Counted from the first letter of the stretch, positions 25,425 to 35,598 are shown. The stretch is 64,000 nt of DNA from Pseudalkalibacillus sp. SCS-8 (GCF_040126055.1 NZ_CP143541.1:868001-932000); one strand, 5' to 3'. Numbers and translations are program-made. The notes: generated by a model not told the origin, from the sequence alone.

Positions 25425-27389
25425 ATGAAGAGATGGTTGAAGATTACGTTAATGACAGCGCTTACACTTTCGTTTATGAATCCGGTTACACAGACGAGTG
25501 AAGCAGAAGCGGCAGCAGCAAATGATGTTGTCATCAATGAAATTGCTTGGATGGGTACGACAGCAAGCTATGCAGATGAATGGATCGAATTACATAATCC
25601 CACCTCTAGCAGTATCTCGATAGATGGTTGGACATTGAATGCGGTAGACGGTGATCCAGCAATTTCCCTCTCTGGTACAATTCCAGCTGGCGGTCATTAT
25701 TTGTTGGAGCGGACAGATGATTCGACAGTACCGAATGTTTCAGCAAACCAGATCTACAGCGGGTCGATGAGCAATACGAGTGAAACGCTTGAATTGAAGG
25801 ATTCTACTGGCACTCTGATTGATTCTGTCGATCAATGGTACGCAGGTGACAATAATACGAAAGCCACGATGGAGCGTATTGATCCTGCAGCGAGTGGGAC
25901 AACATCTTCCAGCTGGAGTACTGCAACCGCGACGTATGATGTCGGTTACGGTACACCTATGCAAAGCTCGAGTGGAGGGAGCTCTTCTTCCTGTGACACG
26001 ACGGCTGAGCAACTGAATCAGGTTTCCGAAACAGCAGGATCAATCAATGTATATTTTAATAAATGTGCACTGACTGGTTATGCTGACACAGGCAATGAAG
26101 CAAACTACAATGTGAATTTAGAAGATCGCTTGATCGATCGAATCAACCAGGCTACTACGACTATCGATTTCGCTACCTATGAAATCAATTTACCTAGAGT
26201 CGTAGATGCCTTGATCAATAAAGCGGCACAAGGTGTGGATGTGCGTGTTGTAGCTGATGCGAAGGATGCGACCGATCCACATTATATCGAACGTTTTGAA
26301 ACGATGCGTTTGTATTTGGAAGAAATGGTACGCGGGCAAGACATGACATTAGGTACAGCTGATGATATTACAGTTTTCTCAGACTCACCAATGTATGCAG
26401 TAGAGGATCAGACGAAACGAGGAGATCACGGTCTACCTGCTACACCTGATGATTTCCCTTACGAAACTCGCACAGTTGGGTCGACTGCTACAACTGGCTA
26501 CTGGTTCGTAGAAGGGGAGCAAAAGACAGATGGGACATATTATTCACCAGGAAACCAAATGCACAACAAATTTGCCATTGTCGATGATACGTGGGTTTTC
26601 ACAGGAAGCTGGAACTTTACGGTGACAGGTCTTTATGGAAGCGATGAAAACATGGCAAATGGCGTACTGGATGGCAATCAGCAACATGTTGTGGACATAC
26701 ACTCTTCAGATTTAGCAGGCATTTATGAGACAGAATTCAACGAGATGTGGGGAAGCGCGACAATGACACCTTCACCTCAAAATGCTAATCTCGGACCACG
26801 TAAAACGGACAACACGCCGCATGTCGTCAATATCGGTGGCAAGACCGTAGAAGTATACTTTTCCTCTGGTGACGATGCGGTCGGTAAACTGGCTGAGCTT
26901 GTAAAGAACGAAGCGGATATCAATACGTATTTCACAATCTTTGCTTGGTCCGATCAAGCTTTGGTTGATGAATTGAAGTATAAGTGGGAAGGATCCTATA
27001 ACGATCTGGAAGGAACACTTACTGGTTTTGATGTAAAAGGGGTGTTCGCGAGCGACTTCTGGAATCAATGGTGGTCTGCTAGTATTGAAATGACTGGACG
27101 TACGGCATCCCAAACGAGTGCGAACAATCCAAACATCCGTTGGAATAACCCAGCACCTGTTTATATTGATGCGGAAACAAGAAAGCTTCATAGTAAGACG
27201 ATGTTGATTGACGCAGAAACAACAAGTGATCCGACAGTCGTAGTCGGTTCGACGAACTGGAGCACAAACGGAAATGAAAACAATGATGAAAACATGCTGA
27301 TCATCCATGATGACGGCATTACCAACCAGTTCGTTCAAGAATTCTATGCACGATATTCACAAGCAGGCGGCACGATTCCGCCCCAATAA
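25425..27389 (+). CDS. Secreted LTD plus phospholipase-D-like nuclease
   Basis: 654 residues. Signal peptide (residues ~1-30, ending EAEAAAA). Next comes a lamin-tail domain (LTD, residues ~35-150, starting VVINEIAWMGTTASYADEWIEL), then a Ser-rich linker with two Cys, then two PLD halves with HKD-type motifs HNKFAIVDDTWVFTGSWNFT and HSKTMLIDAETTSDPTVVVG followed by STNWS and an acidic ENNDEN. The PLD fold suggests phosphodiester hydrolysis of nucleic acid or lipid outside the cell; LTD modules accompany secreted nucleases. A second LTD nuclease is at 50.7 kb. AAAGGAG precedes the ATG; a terminator follows. Confidence 0.9.
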   Translation: MKRWLKITLMTALTLSFMNPVTQTSEAEAAAANDVVINEIAWMGTTASYADEWIELHNPTSSSISIDGWTLNAVDGDPAISLSGTIPAGGHYLLERTDDSTVPNVSANQIYSGSMSNTSETLELKDSTGTLIDSVDQWYAGDNNTKATMERIDPAASGTTSSSWSTATATYDVGYGTPMQSSSGGSSSSCDTTAEQLNQVSETAGSINVYFNKCALTGYADTGNEANYNVNLEDRLIDRINQATTTIDFATYEINLPRVVDALINKAAQGVDVRVVADAKDATDPHYIERFETMRLYLEEMVRGQDMTLGTADDITVFSDSPMYAVEDQTKRGDHGLPATPDDFPYETRTVGSTATTGYWFVEGEQKTDGTYYSPGNQMHNKFAIVDDTWVFTGSWNFTVTGLYGSDENMANGVLDGNQQHVVDIHSSDLAGIYETEFNEMWGSATMTPSPQNANLGPRKTDNTPHVVNIGGKTVEVYFSSGDDAVGKLAELVKNEADINTYFTIFAWSDQALVDELKYKWEGSYNDLEGTLTGFDVKGVFASDFWNQWWSASIEMTGRTASQTSANNPNIRWNNPAPVYIDAETRKLHSKTMLIDAETTSDPTVVVGSTNWSTNGNENNDENMLIIHDDGITNQFVQEFYARYSQAGGTIPPQ

Positions 27390-27406
27390 GAATTAGGAAA
27401 TGAAGA

Positions 27407-27436
27407 ACGGAGCTGCCTGCTGCAGCTCCGTTTTCG
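27407..27436 (+). terminator. Terminator of the LTD-PLD gene
   Basis: Perfect stem ACGGAGCTGC/GCAGCTCCGT and TTTTCG tail. Confidence 0.9.
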
Positions 27437-27446
27437 TCATTTTTCT

Positions 27447-27708
27447 GGGTGCGATAATGCCAAGTTAGCATTTTCGCGGTACGAAAGAGCCCTATTCGGG
27501 GTGCGATAAAGGCGATTTAGCCGTTTCGCGGTGCGAAAGAGCCTCATTCGGGGTGCGATAATGGCGATTTAGCCGTTTCGCGGTGCGAAAGAGCCTCATT
27601 CGGGGTGCGATAATGGCGATTTAGCCTTTTCGCGGTACGAAAGAGCCTCATTCGGGGTGCGATATTGCCGATTTAGCCTTTTCGCGGTGCGAAAGCCCCC
27701 ATTCATGA
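27447..27708 (-). repeat. Intergenic tandem array, 5 units of exactly 52 bp (array 2)
   Basis: GGGTGCG recurs at 27447, 27499, 27551, 27603 and 27655. Inside each unit a second GGTGCGA (GGTACGA in some) lies 30 bases after the first, giving a 30/22 spacing. The array sits between convergent genes and just beyond the terminator of the LTD-PLD gene. Listed on the minus strand because in that orientation it aligns with arrays 1, 3 and 4. Confidence 0.95.
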
Positions 27709-27730
27709 TGCAATCTCACACCCGAGGTAT

Positions 27731-28726
27731 CTATTTCTTTTTGAACGCCATGAAATACCAGGCACCCTCTTTGATGACCGGTTTTATTTTGTTTAGCTTA
27801 AAACCGTTTTCTTTTGCGTTTTGGCTTATTTCGTTCTTAGAGGGCAGTGTGAAAAGGTTATCGTGTGCGCTCATGAAACTATTGAAAGCTGTCGAAAACG
27901 CATGACCATGATCCGGTTCCCGAAGTGGTGAGATAATGACGAGTGTCCCTTTCTTATTTGTCATTTCATAAGCCTTACGGAATAAAGAAGCTCGTTCCTC
28001 TGGTGAAAAGTAATAAAGAAGATTATTCATCATCACCAAGTCAAAAGGCTTACCATTCCACATCCAGCTCCTCACGTCTCCTTGATGGATCGTCGTGTTT
28101 TTGGTGTTTACTCGTTTTAACCTGGAAACAGCTTCGTTACAAACATCAGCGTTCATTTCTACTCCATGTAAGTCGAACCTTTTATTCTTTTGGCTAAGTC
28201 TTGCAATGTAGCCAGCGTGACCACAGCCTAAATCGAGCAGCCGTTTTGCCCGATGCTTTTTCATCCATTTATATAATTTGGGGAAGGCGAACTTTTCAAT
28301 GAATGTGGATGTTTCAGCAACAGTTGCTGCAAAATCCTTATCCTGGTATTGAGTCTTCGGATGTTTTTGCAAAAGATGTGGATAGTCGAGCAGTATCGGA
28401 ATATGAAGCTCCATCATCTCCTTCAATAATGCCCCAACAGAGCTGGGACTTCGCTTGGACGTATATTTTGTCAGTGTACGATCAGATGTCAATTTCCCAT
28501 CTGGGTGGCCTTTCAAATGCCCGATCGCAACACCGACCTCTGCCCAACGCAAGAGGAGGAGCTTGTCCATATCAAACCTAGCTGCAACATCTTCAACCAT
28601 TGCTCCATTTTCAAAACGATCGAATAAATCCAGCTCATACCCTACATATGCGTGCCAGGCATACAAAAATGGCTCATTGCTTTTCATCCATTTCCGTGCC
28701 CTTAGTAACTTCATCCATTCATTCAT
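27731..28726 (-). CDS. Class I SAM-dependent methyltransferase
   Basis: 331 residues. An N-terminal helical region (~1-150) resembles the dimerisation part of O-methyltransferases. It is followed by the Rossmann fold with motif I RLLDLGCGHAGYIARL and the post-motif segment DLVMMNNLLYYFSPEERASL. It lies 15 bases after the FAD monooxygenase on the same strand with AAAGGAGG before the ATG, so the two are co-transcribed. The pair should hydroxylate and methylate one substrate, perhaps a quinone or polyketide-like aromatic. The substrate is unknown. Confidence 0.85.
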   Translation of the reverse strand: MNEWMKLLRARKWMKSNEPFLYAWHAYVGYELDLFDRFENGAMVEDVAARFDMDKLLLLRWAEVGVAIGHLKGHPDGKLTSDRTLTKYTSKRSPSSVGALLKEMMELHIPILLDYPHLLQKHPKTQYQDKDFAATVAETSTFIEKFAFPKLYKWMKKHRAKRLLDLGCGHAGYIARLSQKNKRFDLHGVEMNADVCNEAVSRLKRVNTKNTTIHQGDVRSWMWNGKPFDLVMMNNLLYYFSPEERASLFRKAYEMTNKKGTLVIISPLREPDHGHAFSTAFNSFMSAHDNLFTLPSKNEISQNAKENGFKLNKIKPVIKEGAWYFMAFKKK

Positions 28727-28741
28727 CTGTTTCTGCCTCCT

Positions 28742-30064
28742 TTACTTCATCCACGGGTAATCGTCCTCTTTTGTGAAGAAATGCGTCAATTGCTCTGAAT
28801 CCGAAATGGTATTCCCGCCAATAAAAGATGGGACGAAACCAGCTTGTTTCATCCGGTCAAAGAGTGAGAACCTCCAAATCCCTAGGCCCGATGTGTTTAA
28901 CATCTGTTTAAAGTGCAGCTTTTTGTTTCTTTCTGTATTGGAAATGCCTTTCATACGTAATTTTTGAAAGGTTGAAGTGGAGAATGAATACATCAATGCA
29001 GCCTGGTGGCTGAGCCTGGATACAAACTCAGCCCTGGGCTTGCGAACCTGCTCAAACCCTTTCAGGTGATCGAATTCCAACTGGCCGGTTTCATACATCC
29101 AACAGAGCAATTCACCTAGTACGTCAGCATCTTGGATGGCAAGGTTCATTCCCTCACCTGCCATCGGATGGACACTATGAGCCGCATCACCGACAAGAAT
29201 ACAATTGTCTTCTACATAACGGGATGCATTATGTCTTAAAGGAATCATCAATTGGATTTGTTTCCAAGATTGAATTTGATTCACGAAACCTTCCAATTCT
29301 GGCATTAAATCAATATAAGCTTGATAAAAAGAGTCGAGTCCCTGCTTCCTCATCAGCTTGTATTCACCAGGCTTGATAAGTAAAACGCTCCGGACCTGGT
29401 TGTCTGGCAATGGAAATAACCCAAGGAATTTTTCTTGGGTTGTAATGATTTTGGAGGATTTTAATGAAGCCGGGCGAGGGAAGGAGACAGTGAGGAAATG
29501 ATGGTTATAGGAATGTTTTTTCAGCGTAACCTTCATTTCATTTCGAACAGGGGAAACTCTTCCTTCCGCACCGACATAAAACTTGGCGCTAACGAGCTGT
29601 TCCCGATCAGGCAATGCCACCCTGGCCTTCCTTTTTCCTTTTGCATATGTAAAACCAGTGAATCGAGCTGGCTTCAAATGTACGAATGTAGGATGTTTAC
29701 GTGCTTCACGGAATAAGATTTCTTTTAATTTTTCATGTGGAATCATGACAGATGTGTTAAACCTAGAGTTGAGGATGTCATAACGAAATTCATTACGACC
29801 AAGCAGCTCCAGACCTTTTTCATCTTGGTGATATTCAATCATTTCAATGGAAGGAAGAGCTTCTCCGTGTTGTTTGATCTGATCGTAAACGCCTAATTGA
29901 TTTAAGATTTCTAAACTCTTAGGTTGTAAGAGCTCTCCCTTATAAATTGTTCCGCTCTTTTCGTCTTTTTCGACAAGCAAGACATCGATATTACAGGAGG
30001 CAAGCTTTACAGCTAATGTCAATCCAGCAATTCCACCGCCAACAATCATCACTTCATGTTCCAT
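28742..30064 (-). CDS. FAD-dependent aromatic-ring monooxygenase (UbiH/PheA-type)
   Basis: 440 residues. FAD-binding GxGxxG motif MIVGGGIAGLTLAVKLA at the N terminus, the second flavin motif ILVGDAAHSVHPMAGEGMNL around residue 280, and a C-terminal helical part. These are class A flavoprotein monooxygenases that hydroxylate aromatic rings using NAD(P)H and oxygen. AAGGAGGTAAGCGC precedes the ATG. It is the first gene of a two-gene operon with a methyltransferase, the order seen in quinone and aromatic natural-product tailoring. Confidence 0.88.
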   Translation of the reverse strand: MEHEVMIVGGGIAGLTLAVKLASCNIDVLLVEKDEKSGTIYKGELLQPKSLEILNQLGVYDQIKQHGEALPSIEMIEYHQDEKGLELLGRNEFRYDILNSRFNTSVMIPHEKLKEILFREARKHPTFVHLKPARFTGFTYAKGKRKARVALPDREQLVSAKFYVGAEGRVSPVRNEMKVTLKKHSYNHHFLTVSFPRPASLKSSKIITTQEKFLGLFPLPDNQVRSVLLIKPGEYKLMRKQGLDSFYQAYIDLMPELEGFVNQIQSWKQIQLMIPLRHNASRYVEDNCILVGDAAHSVHPMAGEGMNLAIQDADVLGELLCWMYETGQLEFDHLKGFEQVRKPRAEFVSRLSHQAALMYSFSTSTFQKLRMKGISNTERNKKLHFKQMLNTSGLGIWRFSLFDRMKQAGFVPSFIGGNTISDSEQLTHFFTKEDDYPWMK

Positions 30065-30194
30065 GCGCTTACCTCCTTACGTGATAGAGGTTGTTTTCCA
30101 CTATCTTGTAAGGAGTAAACGTTCAACAGTTATCCAACGTATAGGTAGTCCAAAAGGTTTAATATGTTAACATAAAGCTTTTAAGATAAAAATA

Positions 30195-30557
30195 TTAGGC
30201 GGACTCTGATCCGACATACTCGCAATATTGGATGACTTTATGATTTTCCATGGTGATCACCTGGGCAACAGGGATTTCTTTTCGTAAGTTCGAGGATTTC
30301 GAAATACATGAATAGCGGCTGAAAACGATGATGTGTTCACCTGCGTCAATGAACTTTTCCGGAATCACTTGAAACAACGTGTAGTCCTTATGCAGTTTGT
30401 TGAAGATGTTTTTCGATACTTCATCACGACCGATGATGACGAGATTCTTCTCAGCTTCAATCCACTGGACATCCTGCGCAAGGTTCGAAAGAATTGCAGA
30501 AAAATTTCCGTTCGCAAAATGTGAGTAAGCCTCTTTTACAATGTCCAAGTTAGACAT
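30195..30557 (-). CDS. SnoaL/NTF2-like small protein
   Basis: 120 residues. The layout of N-terminal helix (SNLDIVKEAYSHFANGNF), strand WIEAEKNLVIIGRDEVSKNIF and three long strands matches the SnoaL-like NTF2 fold used by small cyclases, isomerases and binding proteins. The ATG at 30557 follows AAGGGGTG; six upstream in-frame codons are not needed. No catalytic residues can be assigned. The gene is separate from the monooxygenase operon by 130 bases, though a polyketide-type cyclase role beside that pair is conceivable. Confidence 0.75.
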   Translation of the reverse strand: MSNLDIVKEAYSHFANGNFSAILSNLAQDVQWIEAEKNLVIIGRDEVSKNIFNKLHKDYTLFQVIPEKFIDAGEHIIVFSRYSCISKSSNLRKEIPVAQVITMENHKVIQYCEYVGSESA

Positions 30558-30690
30558 ACCAGCACACCCCTTCATCCAATTTTGAATGGCACATCATTAT
30601 TATAGTTCGGAGGAAATAATTTAGACTAACGAAATACTTGAAATAAAACCCATATCTATATGGATTTGGATAAAGGACAAAACAACATGA

Positions 30691-30733
30691 AAAGGGCACG
30701 GTTATGTCCTTCAAGTAGGACATCCGTACCCTT
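30691..30733 (-). terminator. Terminator of nifS
   Basis: A long stem (AAGGGTACGGATGTCCTA with AGGACATAACCGTGCCCTT on the minus strand, two mismatches) followed by TTTTC. Confidence 0.8.
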
Positions 30734-30747
30734 CACCGCACCAACTC

Positions 30748-31894
30748 TTAAACCGTTCGATAGGTTACGTTCATTTTTTCTAAACTTTCTTCCAGAGCAA
30801 GGAGGAAGGCGTCGATATCGTCTAGTGTCGTGTGGATTCCTAATGAAACTCTTATCAATCCCCTTGCTTCATCAGGAGACCTGCCGATTGCGAGCATCGT
30901 TTTTGAGGGTGACTGTTTTCCAGCAGCACAAGCAGATCCTGTCGATACTGCAAAGCCTCTGCGATTCAGTTCAAGCATCAAGTACTGCCCTTCAATTCCA
31001 CGAACCCGGAATCCAATGATGGATGGAAGACCATCTAGAGGACGGCCTTCAACAATGACCTGTTCATTTCTTTCAAGATTGACCAGCAAGCGGTCACGCA
31101 GCTTCCAGTAATGCTTCGTATGATTTTCCATCTCTTTTATAGAATCCTCGGCAGCGGTCACGAAGGCAGCTATGGCCGGAACATTGACTGTGCCTGCTCG
31201 GAAGCCTCTTTCATGGGTCGTTCCTGGGATACATGCTTCCCATGAAACATTTGGTGAGATATAACAAGCTCCCACACCTTTAGGTCCGTATAATTTATGG
31301 CTTGAAATAGAAAGACTATCCAATCCCAATTCCTCAACATCAATCGGTATTTTCCCGAACGTTTGGACACAGTCACTGTGAAAAAGGATTCCATGTTTTT
31401 TAAGCAACGTTCCGATTTCTTTGAGAGGCTGCAGCGTTCCGATTTCGCTATTGGCATGACCGATACTCACAAGAATTGTCCGATCTGTGATCGCTTGCTT
31501 GAGTTCATCGACCTTCACTTTTTACTGAACGGTCGACCTGTAGTTCCGTCACCTTAAACCCTTCCTTTTCCAGCAGCCGGAATGTATTGGTGATGGAAGG
31601 ATGTTCAGTAGCTGTCGTAATCAAATGATCTCCTTTTTTTACATAGGCACGCGCCAAGGACACAAGACACAAATGGTTACTTTCTGAGCCTCCACTTGTA
31701 AAATAAATGCCTTGTGGCGCTCCATTCAGATTTCGAGCCAGTTGTGTACGGCATTCCTCAAGCAAAGTTTGGACATCTCCTGCACAATCGTGAAGACTTG
31801 AAGAGTTGGCATAGAATTTCGTCGATACTTCTGAGAAGACGTGAAGAGATGATGGAGACATCGGTGTTGATGCTGCATAGTCCAAATAAATCAT
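30748..31894 (-). pseudogene. nifS: Cysteine desulfurase NifS of the NAD locus, broken by a frameshift
   Basis: Two frames together make one full-length NifS. The first (31894 to 31505) begins MIYLDYAASTPMS and stops after VDRSVKSEGR; the second continues with VKVDELKQAI to 30748. Deleting one A from the AAAAA run near 31517-31521 joins them as DRSVKVKVDELK. The second part holds the PLP lysine (SISSHKLYGPKG) and the active Cys (STGSACAAGKQS). In B. subtilis this NifS supplies sulfur for the iron-sulfur cluster of NadA and is divergent from nadB as here. It may be a real loss, a sequencing error in the A-run, or low-level slippage. Confidence 0.85.
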
Positions 31895-31957
31895 GGCAAC
31901 CTCCTAAATTTACGTGCGATAAGAAACCCTTGCTAATAGTTTAGTTTTATGTAAATA

Positions 31958-31975
31958 TAGGTGTCAAGACACATG
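31958..31975. promoter_or_regulatory. Candidate NiaR (NadR/YrxA) operator
   Basis: GTGTCAAGACAC (31961-31972) is a dyad with perfect 5-base arms, of the type bound by the nicotinate-responsive repressor NiaR. On the minus strand its TTGACA serves as the -35 of nifS, with TAAACT 18 bases on as -10. It also lies between nadB and its upstream promoter elements, so it can control both directions. Confidence 0.65.
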
Positions 31976-32009
31976 TAAAATATGAAAGTGAACCAGAATG
32001 GAGGTCCAC

Positions 32010-33560
32010 ATGAACATTCGTCAAACGGATGTCCTCATTGTTGGAAGCGGGTTGTCAGGTTTGGTGGCAGCCGAGCTTCTTTCTACGCATAAGAATGTGA
32101 TGATTTTCACAAAGGGTAGATTGGAAGACAGCAATTCATACTTGGCCCAAGGTGGTATTGCAGCTTCTACACATAAAGAGGACCAGTGGCAAGACCATCT
32201 ATTCGATACGATACATGCTGGGTGTGAACATAATCATCTTCAGGCTACAGAGGTGCTTGTGAAAAAAGGTCCCGCTATGATCAAGAGATTGATTGATTTA
32301 GGGGTGGAATTCGACCGTTCGGAGGACGGATCGTATCAATACGGCAGAGAAGGCGCACACAGGCGCTCTCGTATTCTACATATATGCGGGGACGCCACTG
32401 GTAAACACCTTATCAATACCGTGAAAAAGAGAATCCTAGATAAACAGATTGTTGTAGAAGGGGAGACCGTCTTCAAGCTCATCATTCGAGATGGACGATG
32501 TATTGGTGTTTGGAGTTTGGATGAGAGAGGGGAAATGAGTGCGACATACGCTGCATCGGTTGTACTTGCGACAGGAGGCTTATCCGGCTTATATCCGTTC
32601 AACTCGAATGCCGCTACCGTGACAGGAGATGGGATGGCATTGGCATATGAGGCTGGAGCCGTCCTTACAGATATGGAATTCATTCAGTTTCACCCGACCC
32701 TTCTCCTTCGAGGAAGAGAAAGTGTGGGGCTCGTCACAGAGGCGGTCCGAGGGGAAGGTGGAATTCTGGTAGATGAATACGGCAATCGTTTGATGCAAGG
32801 AGTCCATCCATTAGGGGACCTTGCACCTCGGGATATCGTTTCACGTGAGCTCTATCGGGCTCGTCAACAAGGGAAAAAGACGTATCTGGACATCCGACGC
32901 ATCCCTCGATTCTCTGAGCGTTTTCCGACCGTCACCGAGCTATGTAGGAAGAATGGCATACCGTGGGAAAATGGCTTTCTTCAGGTTGCTCCTGGTGCTC
33001 ACTTTTCCATGGGAGGAATCGAGGTAGATGCTTCTGCACGTACGAGTATACCTGGGCTTTTTGCAATTGGTGAAACAGCACATACGGGTGTTCATGGGGC
33101 AAACCGGTTAGCGAGCAACTCATTGTTGGAAGGGATGGTTACAGCGGAGCAAGTCGCTCAAACGATTCTGTATGAACCGAAACAAAGGCTTTACCCACCA
33201 GTGTCCTGGCTTGGTGTAAAGGTGCTGAAATATGCACCGCAATTAGAGCAAATCAGGACAATCCTGGACACATGCGTCGGCATTGAACGAAACGAGCAGC
33301 AGCTCGTTAAAGCGATCAATTGGTTCGAAAGTTACCTTGACCAGCAGGTCTACACGAAAACACCTCATTTAGAGGAGGTCCAAATTAAAAACCAATTGCT
33401 TGTTGCATGGCTTGTAGCCAAATCGAGCCTTGAACGAACAGAAAGCAGAGGAAGCCATTATCGATCGGATTACCCCTACCAGGTGGAAGAGTGGCGGCAA
33501 AAGCGGATTAAGAGGAGGAAATGGTCGCATGAACCGTTTGAAATTACGACACATGCTTGA
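32010..33560 (+). CDS. nadB: L-aspartate oxidase NadB
   Basis: 516 residues. Flavin-binding VLIVGSGLSGLVAAELL at the N terminus, the family segments YLAQGGIAAS, GREGAHRRSRILH and HGANRLASNSLLEG. NadB oxidises aspartate to iminoaspartate, the first step of de novo NAD synthesis. The ATG at 32010 is chosen because GGAGGTCC sits 4-5 bases upstream. The C terminus is fused-free and overlaps nadC by 32 bases. Expression is probably repressed when nicotinate is plentiful, through the operator at 31961. Confidence 0.95.
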   Translation: MNIRQTDVLIVGSGLSGLVAAELLSTHKNVMIFTKGRLEDSNSYLAQGGIAASTHKEDQWQDHLFDTIHAGCEHNHLQATEVLVKKGPAMIKRLIDLGVEFDRSEDGSYQYGREGAHRRSRILHICGDATGKHLINTVKKRILDKQIVVEGETVFKLIIRDGRCIGVWSLDERGEMSATYAASVVLATGGLSGLYPFNSNAATVTGDGMALAYEAGAVLTDMEFIQFHPTLLLRGRESVGLVTEAVRGEGGILVDEYGNRLMQGVHPLGDLAPRDIVSRELYRARQQGKKTYLDIRRIPRFSERFPTVTELCRKNGIPWENGFLQVAPGAHFSMGGIEVDASARTSIPGLFAIGETAHTGVHGANRLASNSLLEGMVTAEQVAQTILYEPKQRLYPPVSWLGVKVLKYAPQLEQIRTILDTCVGIERNEQQLVKAINWFESYLDQQVYTKTPHLEEVQIKNQLLVAWLVAKSSLERTESRGSHYRSDYPYQVEEWRQKRIKRRKWSHEPFEITTHA

Positions 33561-34371
33561 AGGTTTTTTCATGGAGGATATTGGCTCCTTCGATGTTACG
33601 AGCCAGCTGATGTTTGACAAAGCACAAACAGGTCAGGGTCGGATTTACATGAAAGAGGACGGTGTCTTCTCCGGGGAACAAGTGATTCGTGAAGGATTTC
33701 ATTTGATCGATGAGGATATCGAAATCCGCATGGCCGTTCGTGACGGCGAAACGTTAGGTGCGGGTGAAACGATTGCTACCGTCACAGGTCCAATTCCCTC
33801 CATTTTGGAAGGTGAGCGAGTCATTCTGAACCTTATCCAACGAATGAGCGGGATTGCAACCCTTACTCGTCGAGCTGTCAATCAGCTTGAAGGATCCCCA
33901 ATCAAGATTTGCGATACACGAAAAACGACGCCCGGTCTTCGGATGTTTGAGAAATATGCGGTTCGATGCGGTGGCGGTGTCAATCACCGTCTCACTCTAG
34001 ATGGAGGGGTGATGATAAAGGATAACCACATCTCCATGTTCGGAAATATTCTTCATGCGGTCGATCATGTACGTAACTCATTAGGACCGATGACGAAAAT
34101 TGAAGTCGAGACGGAATCCATTGATCAGGTGAAAGAGGCAGTGGAAGCGGGGGCGGATGTCATCATGTTCGATAACCGAACGCCAGATGAGATTCGTGAC
34201 ATGGTCAAACATGTACCTGCTCACATCCTTACAGAAGCATCTGGTGGAATCACCCCGGACAATATAGGATCCTATCGATCATGTGGGGTGCAGTTCATTT
34301 CTCTTGGATCCTTGACGCACTCAGTCAAAAGCGTGGATATCAGTCTAGAATTGGAGGTTGGCGTGGAATGA
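33529..34371 (+). CDS. nadC: Nicotinate-nucleotide pyrophosphorylase NadC
   Basis: 280 residues. Quinolinate/PRPP-binding segments [24 protein letters not shown] and VMIKDNHI are present, with [11 protein letters not shown] near the end. NadC converts quinolinate and PRPP to nicotinate mononucleotide. The start at 33529 follows AGAGGAGGAAATGGTCGC and lies inside the end of nadB in another frame. It overlaps nadA by 4 bases. Confidence 0.95.
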   Translation: MNRLKLRHMLEGFFMEDIGSFDVTSQLMFDKAQTGQGRIYMKEDGVFSGEQVIREGFHLIDEDIEIRMAVRDGETLGAGETIATVTGPIPSILEGERVILNLIQRMSGIATLTRRAVNQLEGSPIKICDTRKTTPGLRMFEKYAVRCGGGVNHRLTLDGGVMIKDNHISMFGNILHAVDHVRNSLGPMTKIEVETESIDQVKEAVEAGADVIMFDNRTPDEIRDMVKHVPAHILTEASGGITPDNIGSYRSCGVQFISLGSLTHSVKSVDISLELEVGVE

Positions 34372-35477
34372 GCCTTTTAGAACGGTTGAGTGTAAAGCGA
34401 AACACCCTGCCAGAAAAATATATGACCATGAGTGAACAGGAAATGGTTTCCCGTATTCAAGAAATTAAAGATACATTAGGGGAAAGTCTCTATCTTCCAG
34501 GACACCATTACCAAAAGGATGAAGTGATCCAATTTGCAGATGATACAGGAGACTCGTTGAAATTAGCGCAGCTTTCGGCCGCAAATACGAAAGCGAAGTA
34601 TATCGTTTTCTGCGGTGTCCACTTTATGGCTGAAACAGCGGACATACTTTCCAATGAGGAGCAAATCGTCATCCTTCCGGATATGAGAGCGGGTTGTTCC
34701 ATGGCAGACATGGCAGATATCTACCAAACAGAAAGAGCCTGGAACAGCTTGCAAGAGGTCTTCGGAGATACCATTCTGCCTTTGACTTATGTGAACTCGA
34801 CTGCAAGCATCAAGAGCTTTGTCGGGAAAAATGGTGGAGCAACTGTCACCTCTTCGAATGCGAAAGCCATGGTGGAATGGGCGCTTCAACAAAAGGAACG
34901 TATCCTCTTTTTGCCTGATCAGCACCTTGGAAGGAATACCGCTTATGACCTTGGAATCCCGCTTGAAGAGATGGCGATATGGGACCCGATTTCGAATGAA
35001 TTGGTGTATGAAGGGAACCTGGATGATTTACGAATCATCTTATGGAAAGGGCACTGCTCTGTCCATGAAAAATTCACTATCAAGAATATTGAAGACGTTC
35101 GGGCGGAAATGCCAGGGGTGAATGTGATCGTCCATCCGGAATGTACCTTCGACGTTGTGCAGGCGTCAGATCTTAATGGATCGACCAAGAAGATCATTGA
35201 AACGATTGAACAGGCTCCATCAGGGACATCATGGGCGATCGGGACCGAAATGAATCTTGTCAATCGGATTATCAAGACACACCCTGACAAACGGATTGTT
35301 TCGTTGAACCCGAATATGTGTCCTTGCTTGACGATGAACCGGATTGACCTTCCTCATCTCCTGTGGGCATTGGAATCAATCATGGAGGGCGAAATCATCA
35401 ATTTGATCAAGGTTGATGAAGAAACAACACATTTTGCTAAAACTGCCCTCGAACGTATGCTGAATAAATCCATATAA
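34368..35477 (+). CDS. nadA: Quinolinate synthase NadA
   Basis: 369 residues, the length of B. subtilis Nad[19 protein letters not shown] at the N terminus, [15 protein letters not shown], and the C-terminal cluster motif [20 protein letters not shown] are visible. NadA condenses iminoaspartate with dihydroxyacetone phosphate and needs a 4Fe-4S cluster, normally served by the adjacent NifS, which is frameshifted here. GGAGG precedes the ATG; the ATGA overlap couples it to nadC. Confidence 0.96.
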   Translation: MSLLERLSVKRNTLPEKYMTMSEQEMVSRIQEIKDTLGESLYLPGHHYQKDEVIQFADDTGDSLKLAQLSAANTKAKYIVFCGVHFMAETADILSNEEQIVILPDMRAGCSMADMADIYQTERAWNSLQEVFGDTILPLTYVNSTASIKSFVGKNGGATVTSSNAKAMVEWALQQKERILFLPDQHLGRNTAYDLGIPLEEMAIWDPISNELVYEGNLDDLRIILWKGHCSVHEKFTIKNIEDVRAEMPGVNVIVHPECTFDVVQASDLNGSTKKIIETIEQAPSGTSWAIGTEMNLVNRIIKTHPDKRIVSLNPNMCPCLTMNRIDLPHLLWALESIMEGEIINLIKVDEETTHFAKTALERMLNKSI

Positions 35478-35484
35478 TGATTAC

Positions 35485-35598
35485 AAAGAGGCTGGCTCTT
35501 CAAGAGCGTAACTCCGACATACAACATAAGCTCATTAATTCATTGTATTTTTCTCATGTTGTGTGGAGCGGAGACGCATGATGGGTCAGCTTCTTTTA
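35485..35598. repeat. Long nested palindromic element after nadA
   Basis: Outer arms AAAGAGGCTGGCTC (35485) and GGGTCAGCTTCTTT (35583) pair almost fully; inner arms around CTCCGACATACAACAT and GTTGTGTGGAGCGGAG pair as well, so ~114 bases can fold into one hairpin. It can act as the nadBCA terminator. The form is that of a dispersed palindromic repeat, but only this copy is in the window. Confidence 0.7.

Noticed and set aside
26772..27338. Long minus-strand frame inside the LTD-PLD gene
   Set aside because: It is antisense to an intact, motif-bearing gene and has no binding site or family features.
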